NCBI RefSeq assembly: GCF_001298105.1
Contig: NZ_LGJH01000146.1
Span: 27,798-91,797, forward strand
Source of the DNA: Novosphingobium sp. ST904
Lineage (GTDB): Bacteria > Pseudomonadota > Alphaproteobacteria > Sphingomonadales > Sphingomonadaceae
Length of the DNA stretch: 64,000 nt
Reading direction: 5' to 3'
The position numbers and the translations under genes are program-made. Shown here piece by piece: positions 60,977 to 64,000 of the stretch (positions are counted from its first letter, which is position 1; the number at the start of each line of letters is the position of its first letter). The notes under the pieces were generated by a model. The model worked only from the letters and a program-made list of their open reading frames with translations, had not been told where the DNA came from and searched no databases.

Positions 60977-62299
60977 ATGGCAGGCGATTGGGACGAGGCG
61001 GAACAGGCAGGGGGCAAGGCTTCCGTTATAACCACATCGTCGGGAAGCCTCGGCCTGATGGCGGCGATCGCCTTGGTCATGGGAAACATGATCGGCTCAG
61101 GCGTGTTCCTGCTGCCGGCCAGCCTGGCTCCGTTCGGCTGGAACGGCGTGATCGGCTGGCTGACGACGATCAGCGGCGCTCTCGTCCTCGCCTTCGTTCT
61201 CAGCCGCCTGACACATGCCCGTCCAGAAGCCGGCAGCCCCGCCGGTTTCGTCACCGACGCCTTCGGCAAGACCGCCGGGTTTTTCATAAGCTGGATTTAT
61301 CTCGTCTCGCTGTGGACCTCGGTGGTTACGATCGCGGTGGCCGCGGTCAGCTACCTGTCCAGCATGGTACCGTTTCTTGGACGGGGCGAACATGTCCCCG
61401 CCCTTGCCGCCATCGCCCTGCTCTGGCTGGTGACGCTGATAAACCTGCGCAGTATGCGCGCTGCGGGGAACTTCCAGATCGTCACGCTGGCGCTCAAGAT
61501 AATTCCCCTGCTGGTCGTCATAGTGCTGGCCGTCCATATCCTTGCCAGTGGCAAGGCCCAACTGCCCTCCTTCGATCCCTCCGAAGTTCGTTCCGGCGCA
61601 ATCAACGGCGCCGCCACCCTGACGCTATGGGCCTTGCTCGGCTTCGAATCCGCCAGCGTCGCAGCCGCGCGCGTACGCAACCCGAAAGTGAACGTCGCGC
61701 GGGCCACGCTTTGGGGCACCGCGCTGACCGGTGCGCTTTACCTGATGGTTTGCTCTGCCATCGCCCTGCTCCTGCCCAGCGACCTCGCTTCGCATTCGGC
61801 AGCGCCGTTCGCCACTTTCGTCGCCCGTTTCTGGGACGGTAACGCAGCGATGCTCATCGCCGTCTTCGCCGTCATCAGTTGCATCGGCGCGCTGAACGGG
61901 TGGACCCTGCTTGAAGCAGAAATGGTGCGGGACATGGCCAGTCGTCGCCTGTTGCCGCACTGGCTCGCCGAAACCGACGCGCGCGGAACGGCGAGGCGGG
62001 CTCTTCTGGTTTCCGCCGTTGTCGCCAGCTGCTTTGCCGCCTTGAACGCCAGCAGGACCATGCAGGCCCTGTTCGAATACCTCCTGCTTCTGTCGACCTC
62101 TGCAACGCTGTGGCTCTATCTTGCCTGCGCGCTTGCCGCGCTCAGGCTCGGCGTTGCGCGCATCCCCGCGCTGCTCGGCGCGCTCTATGCTCTGTGGACC
62201 CTATGGGGCGCCGGGATCGGCGCCAGCGGCCTCAGCTTCGTCCTGATGGCGCTGGGTCTTCCCATCTGGCTCTGGCTCAAGCACAACGAGATCGACTAG
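60977..62299 (+). CDS. APC-superfamily amino acid permease
   Basis: 440 aa with about 12 transmembrane helices. The first has ALVMGNMIGSGVFLLPASLA, the substrate-binding unwound G-S-G motif of APC transporters; helix 6 includes LWALLGFESASVAAARVRNP. The type resembles YjeH/AdiC-like exporters or antiporters. CAGGGA lies 8 nt upstream. Substrate not determinable. Confidence 0.92.
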   Translation: MAGDWDEAEQAGGKASVITTSSGSLGLMAAIALVMGNMIGSGVFLLPASLAPFGWNGVIGWLTTISGALVLAFVLSRLTHARPEAGSPAGFVTDAFGKTAGFFISWIYLVSLWTSVVTIAVAAVSYLSSMVPFLGRGEHVPALAAIALLWLVTLINLRSMRAAGNFQIVTLALKIIPLLVVIVLAVHILASGKAQLPSFDPSEVRSGAINGAATLTLWALLGFESASVAAARVRNPKVNVARATLWGTALTGALYLMVCSAIALLLPSDLASHSAAPFATFVARFWDGNAAMLIAVFAVISCIGALNGWTLLEAEMVRDMASRRLLPHWLAETDARGTARRALLVSAVVASCFAALNASRTMQALFEYLLLLSTSATLWLYLACALAALRLGVARIPALLGALYALWTLWGAGIGASGLSFVLMALGLPIWLWLKHNEID

Positions 62300-62300
62300 C

Positions 62301-63905
62301 ATGACGAAGAGATACGATGCCCTCATCATCGGTGGCGGACACAACGGCCTGGTCTGCGCGTTCTACCTCGCCCGTTCCGGACTGAAGGTACGTATTCTCG
62401 AGCGGCGCGGTGTCGTCGGCGGCGCGGCGGTTACAGAGGAGTTCCATCCGGGTTTTCGCAATTCGGTCGCCAGCTATACCGTAAGCCTGCTCCAGCCCAA
62501 GGTCATTGCCGACATGAAGCTGGCGGAGCATGGCTACCGCGTGATCGAGCGACCGATTTCGAACTTCCTGCCGCAGGAAAACGGCCGCTACCTCAAGCTC
62601 GGTGGCGGGCTGGAGCGTACTCAGGCCGAGTTTCGGCGCTTTTCCCCGCATGATGCGGATATCCTCCCGGCCTACTACGATGCACTTGAAGGCGTTGCCG
62701 AAGTTCTGCGCGACCTTGCCCTCAAGTCTCCTCCCAATGCCGGAGACGGCTGGCGCGGCCTGATCGATGCAGCGCTGCAAGGGCGACGGGTTGCGGGCCT
62801 CCCGATCGAAGCTCAGCGAGACGTGCTCGACCTGTTCACCAAGTCTGCACGTACCCTGCTTGACGGCTGGTTCGAAAGCGAGGCCGTGAAGGCTGCCTTC
62901 GGTTTCGATGCGGTCGTCGGAAACTATGCCTCGCCCGATACGCCGGGCAGCGCTTACGTCCTGTTGCATCACGTCTTCGGCGAAGTGAACGGTAAGAAAG
63001 GAGCATGGGGCCACTCAGTGGGCGGGATGGGTCAAATCACCCGCATCATGGCAGAGGTGTGCCGCGGTCTCGGTGTAGAGATCAGTCTGGAAAGTCCGGT
63101 AGAGCAGGTCCTTGTCGATGGCGGCAAGGTCGCGGGGATTCGGCTCGAAAGCGGCGAGGAGATTGCCGCGCCGCGTGTCATCGCCAATGTCGGCCCAAAG
63201 CTTCTCTATGGGAAGATGGTCGCAGCAAGCGACCTCTCGCCCGACTTCGCCCGCCGGATGAAAGGGTTCAAGGCGGGCAGCGGCACCTTCCGGATGAACG
63301 TGGCCCTATCCGAATTGCCGCGCTTCACTTGCCTGCCGGAGCCAGGCGAACATCACAGGTCCGGCATCATCATCGCGCCAACTCTGGACTACATGGACCG
63401 GGCGTTCCTTGACGCAAAAACCCACGGCTGGTCGCGAAAGCCCATCGTCGAGATGCTGATCCCCTCGACCATCGACGACAGTCTGGCCCCGCCGGGCCAA
63501 CATGTAGCCAGCCTCTTCTGCCAGCAGTTCGCCCCCGAACTTCCCGGCGGCAGGGACTGGGATGACGAGGAGGACAAGGCCGCCGATACGATCATCGATA
63601 CGGTCGAAGCCCAGGCCCCCGGCTTTCGTGCCTCGATCCTGGGACGGCAGATACTGAGCCCGAAGGGGCTGGAGCGCAAATTCGGCCTTGTGGGCGGCGA
63701 CATCATGCATGGCAACCTGACGCTGGACCAGATGTGGTCGGCGCGTCCGGTGCTTGGCCACGGATCCTATCGCGGCCCGATCAGGGGGCTCTACATGTGC
63801 GGTGCGGGCACGCATCCCGGAGGCGGCGTCACCGGAGCGCCGGGACACAACTGCGCGCACGAAGTTATTGCCGACGGCACCCGAATGAAGCGCTTTCGCA
63901 TCTAG
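62301..63905 (+). CDS. FAD-dependent oxidoreductase, PYROXD2/phytoene-desaturase-like
   Basis: 534 aa. N-terminal dinucleotide fold DALIIGGGHNGLVCAFYLA then E33-type ILERRGVVGGAA; a middle domain; the C-terminal FAD-binding YMCGAGTHPGGGVTGAPGHN. This matches the PYROXD2 (COG1233-related) family rather than carotenoid desaturases, and no carotenoid genes are adjacent. Physiological substrate unknown. Begins one base after the permease stop, so cotranscribed. Confidence 0.9.
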   Translation: MTKRYDALIIGGGHNGLVCAFYLARSGLKVRILERRGVVGGAAVTEEFHPGFRNSVASYTVSLLQPKVIADMKLAEHGYRVIERPISNFLPQENGRYLKLGGGLERTQAEFRRFSPHDADILPAYYDALEGVAEVLRDLALKSPPNAGDGWRGLIDAALQGRRVAGLPIEAQRDVLDLFTKSARTLLDGWFESEAVKAAFGFDAVVGNYASPDTPGSAYVLLHHVFGEVNGKKGAWGHSVGGMGQITRIMAEVCRGLGVEISLESPVEQVLVDGGKVAGIRLESGEEIAAPRVIANVGPKLLYGKMVAASDLSPDFARRMKGFKAGSGTFRMNVALSELPRFTCLPEPGEHHRSGIIIAPTLDYMDRAFLDAKTHGWSRKPIVEMLIPSTIDDSLAPPGQHVASLFCQQFAPELPGGRDWDDEEDKAADTIIDTVEAQAPGFRASILGRQILSPKGLERKFGLVGGDIMHGNLTLDQMWSARPVLGHGSYRGPIRGLYMCGAGTHPGGGVTGAPGHNCAHEVIADGTRMKRFRI

Positions 63906-63946
63906 GTCGTAAACTCATAAACGGCACCATCGAGGTTTGAGGCAAA

Positions 63947-64000
63947 ATGGCTCAGCGCAAGAAGGGAAGGCGATGGAATATGTCGATATTTCAAGACTTC
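63947..64000 (+). CDS. Possible start of a further gene (cut by window edge)
   Basis: ATG at 63947, following GAGG at 63938-63942 region, stays open for 18 codons (MAQRKKGRRWNMSIF...) to the end of the window. Another ATG at 63973 in a different frame (MEYVDISRL) has GAAGG just upstream and is equally possible. Too short to identify. Confidence 0.25.
   Translation, partial: MAQRKKGRRWNMSIFQDF

Overview
The window reads as chromosome of a high-GC alphaproteobacterium of the order Sphingomonadales, most likely Novosphingobium-like. Supporting signs are the dusB-ntrB-ntrC-ntrY-ntrX-hfq-hflX run, a fused ispDF gene, a pyruvate dehydrogenase E1 beta subunit carrying its own lipoyl domain, and an Hfq made of two Sm domains in tandem, an arrangement I recall being noted for Novosphingobium. 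There is no CRISPR array, prophage or complete insertion sequence.

Layout. Positions 1-3633 are an AT-richer accessory segment beside the 3' end of a tRNA-Ser(UGA) gene: the tail of a recombinase-associated HTH protein, a KAP-type P-loop NTPase and an unknown SHOCT/membrane protein. From 3890 to 12901 there is a tightly packed plus-strand run, mostly with 4-nt overlaps: lytic transglycosylase, RlpA-like SPOR protein, D-Ala-D-Ala carboxypeptidase, tmk, holB, metG, tatD, an MBL-fold hydrolase, a 61-aa membrane protein and mazG. The minus strand from 22367 down to 12878 carries dusB, the two nitrogen-regulation two-component systems NtrBC and NtrYX, tandem Hfq and hflX. ispDF, a secreted protein, a CinA C-terminal-type deamidase, ratA, lipA, carbonic anhydrase, a TPR protein, gyrA, trmFO, an EF-hand protein, pdhAB and ftsB follow.

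From 38465 to 45076 lies a five-gene ABC-2 type exporter operon (adaptor, tandem ATPase, two permeases, outer-membrane factor). An ABC-F ATPase, a GreA/B-like factor and a DEAD-box helicase come next. 50060-53873 is an uncharacterised glycosyltransferase cluster. 53882-58988 is a MarR-controlled FUSC/DUF1656/HlyD/NodT aromatic-acid efflux operon. The window ends with gamma-glutamyltransferase, an APC permease and a PYROXD2-like oxidoreductase.

A major caution: at least eight otherwise well-conserved genes (ntrX, ntrY, ntrB, cinA, a YhhN-family gene, ftsB, the tandem ABC ATPase and the FUSC transporter) are each broken by one single-base frameshift in a GC run, with every domain intact on both sides. 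Because ftsB and other core genes are hit, sequencing or assembly indels are the likeliest explanation. The same may explain the odd start of hfq and the apparent DUF2141-glycosyltransferase fusion. I give such genes as one feature over the full span and state where the frame changes.
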